Below, one piece after another: positions 13,080 to 13,672 of a stretch of 13,672 bases of DNA; position 1 is the stretch's first letter; every line of letters begins with the position of its first letter. The notes under the pieces are model-generated. The model saw only the letters and a program-made list of their open reading frames with translations. It was not told the DNA's origin and did not search any database. Made by a program: the position numbers and the translations under genes. The stretch is from Candidatus Aenigmatarchaeota archaeon (lineage in GTDB: Archaea > Aenigmatarchaeota > Aenigmatarchaeia > GW2011-AR5). The stretch is from NCBI GenBank assembly GCA_016202845.1, contig JACQNW010000127.1:1-13672 (forward strand), read 5' to 3'.

Positions 13080-13535
13080 TTATTGCTTGGGCGCCTCTGG
13101 CGTCGGTTCTCCTTTGCTCTTTGGCTGGCCCAGGACATTCTCTATTGGCTCTGGTCCCTGTTTTGCGACCTTGCAGTTTATCTGCGCAATATCTGTTCCT
13201 ATGGTATTTCCGCGAAGAGTCTTTTTCTTTCTCAGGCCTTCTATTGTTACATAAGACTTTGGCTTGTTGGCCTTTTTTCCAGGCCTTCGCTTTATGCCTG
13301 AAAATCCTATTCCTTTGCCAATCAGAAATCGTTTTCTTATAGTGCCCTCGATATCCGAGCGCATCGGGAAGCCATCTTTGTCAGACCCGCCTGTTATCTC
13401 AAATTCATAACCTGCCAGTCCAAACACTTCCCCAGATATCTTGTCTTTTATTTTTTTCCCAAGAACAGGAACGTCCTTCTCGTCTTTCTCTATCTGCCAG
13501 CTATTCTTGCCGCTGCTAATAACAAACTTGAACAC
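13080..13535 (-). CDS. rps6e: Ribosomal protein S6e
   Basis: Started at the GTG at 13535 the protein has 151 residues and begins (M/V)FKFVISS, matching the usual S6e N-terminus; a GGAGGAG sequence lies 9 nt upstream. A TTG at 13577 in the same frame would add 14 residues (SKYTENNWEEWVE) with no family counterpart. S6e hallmarks are GLAGYEFEITGGSDKDGFPMR, the basic stretch GIKRRPGKKANKPKS, the segment KKTLRGNTIGTDIAQINCKV and the PIENVLG end. S6e is a small-subunit protein found only in archaea and eukaryotes. A short Pro/Lys-rich tail follows the normal end (QPKSKGEPTPEAPKQ); its codons include a decayed copy of the GACGCC palindrome at 13090. The gene precedes aIF2 gamma. Confidence 0.95.
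   Translation of the reverse strand: MFKFVISSGKNSWQIEKDEKDVPVLGKKIKDKISGEVFGLAGYEFEITGGSDKDGFPMRSDIEGTIRKRFLIGKGIGFSGIKRRPGKKANKPKSYVTIEGLRKKKTLRGNTIGTDIAQINCKVAKQGPEPIENVLGQPKSKGEPTPEAPKQ
13090..13104. repeat. Decayed palindromic repeat in the S6e tail
   Basis: The plus-strand sequence GGCGCC-tct-GGCGTC has one arm mismatch, and its flank GGTTC matches the flank of copy 4 (GGCGTCGGTTC, 11 nt). It lies in the non-conserved C-terminal tail of S6e (codons for T-P-E-A-P on the minus strand). It is probably a degenerate member of the family, but chance cannot be excluded. Confidence 0.35.
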
Positions 13536-13577
13536 TTCTACCCACTCCTCCCAGTTATTTTCAGTGTATTTTGACAA

Positions 13578-13672
13578 TGTTGGTGCTTTACTTACTCCAG
13601 CCGGGTTTTGCTATATTTACTTCAATTAAATATATGGAAAAGGTTTTAAGCAGTTATAAAACAGTTAGAGGA
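13578..13672 (-). promoter_or_regulatory. rps6e: S6e upstream region with TATA-like box
   Basis: The last 95 bp contain no complete gene. On the minus strand CCATATATTTAATTG (13637-13623) is a good TATA-like box. It would start transcription near 13600 and give a leader of about 65 nt to the GTG at 13535, consistent with use of the GGAGGAG ribosome-binding site. Whether the box also serves a plus-strand gene beyond the window cannot be seen. Confidence 0.35.

Noticed and set aside
1..13672. tRNA, rRNA, CRISPR array, insertion sequence or transposase
   Set aside because: No cloverleaf, repeat-spacer pattern or transposase motif was found on either strand by eye.

Overview
This window reads as a low-GC archaeal chromosome segment. 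The clearest markers are a translation-initiation factor aIF2 gamma gene (11742-12992, minus) directly downstream of a eukaryote-type ribosomal protein S6e gene (minus, stop at 13080); this neighbourhood is typical of archaea. Many genes have a TATA-like box about 25 bp before the start codon and no Shine-Dalgarno sequence, as expected for leaderless archaeal transcripts. Very short spacers, overlapping convergent genes and the MNT/HEPN gene types suggest a small-genome lineage, possibly DPANN (for example Woesearchaeota-like). That placement is inference; no rRNA is present to test it.

Layout. Positions 1-2646 (minus) hold an EamA-type transporter, a HEPN protein overlapping an MNT-type nucleotidyltransferase (toxin-antitoxin-like pair), and a SAM methyltransferase cut by the window edge. 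A strong DNA dyad lies in the HEPN promoter. Positions 2698-4532 (plus) hold a SET-domain protein, a PduO-type cobalamin adenosyltransferase and an exported protein with Asp-rich calcium-loop-like repeats that lacks a normal start codon. A YbaK-like deacylase (minus) converges on it. Positions 5005-6151 hold two convergent GNAT acetyltransferases around a 337-bp non-coding gap full of inverted repeats. Positions 6187-11335 (plus) hold an MscS-type channel, a PLP aminotransferase, two overlapping genes that look like separate halves of an SLC41/MgtE cation transporter, and a GT-C type membrane glycosyltransferase. Positions 11283-13577 (minus) hold S6e, aIF2 gamma and a small exported protein.

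The most unusual signal is a dispersed palindromic coding repeat, GACGCC-(3-4 nt)-GGCGTC. Five good copies and one decayed copy occur here, at 5080, 5140, 9114, 10267, 10907 and 13090. The five good ones sit inside three unrelated genes, four of them in the same phase, so that they add a DA-x-x-V pentapeptide. This looks like a short mobile or amplifying element that tolerates insertion into protein loops. Second in interest are the 9-2-9 bp dyad at the HEPN/MNT promoter, a TATA box shared symmetrically by two divergent leaderless genes, and the ATT-start-or-frameshift question at 3809-3815.
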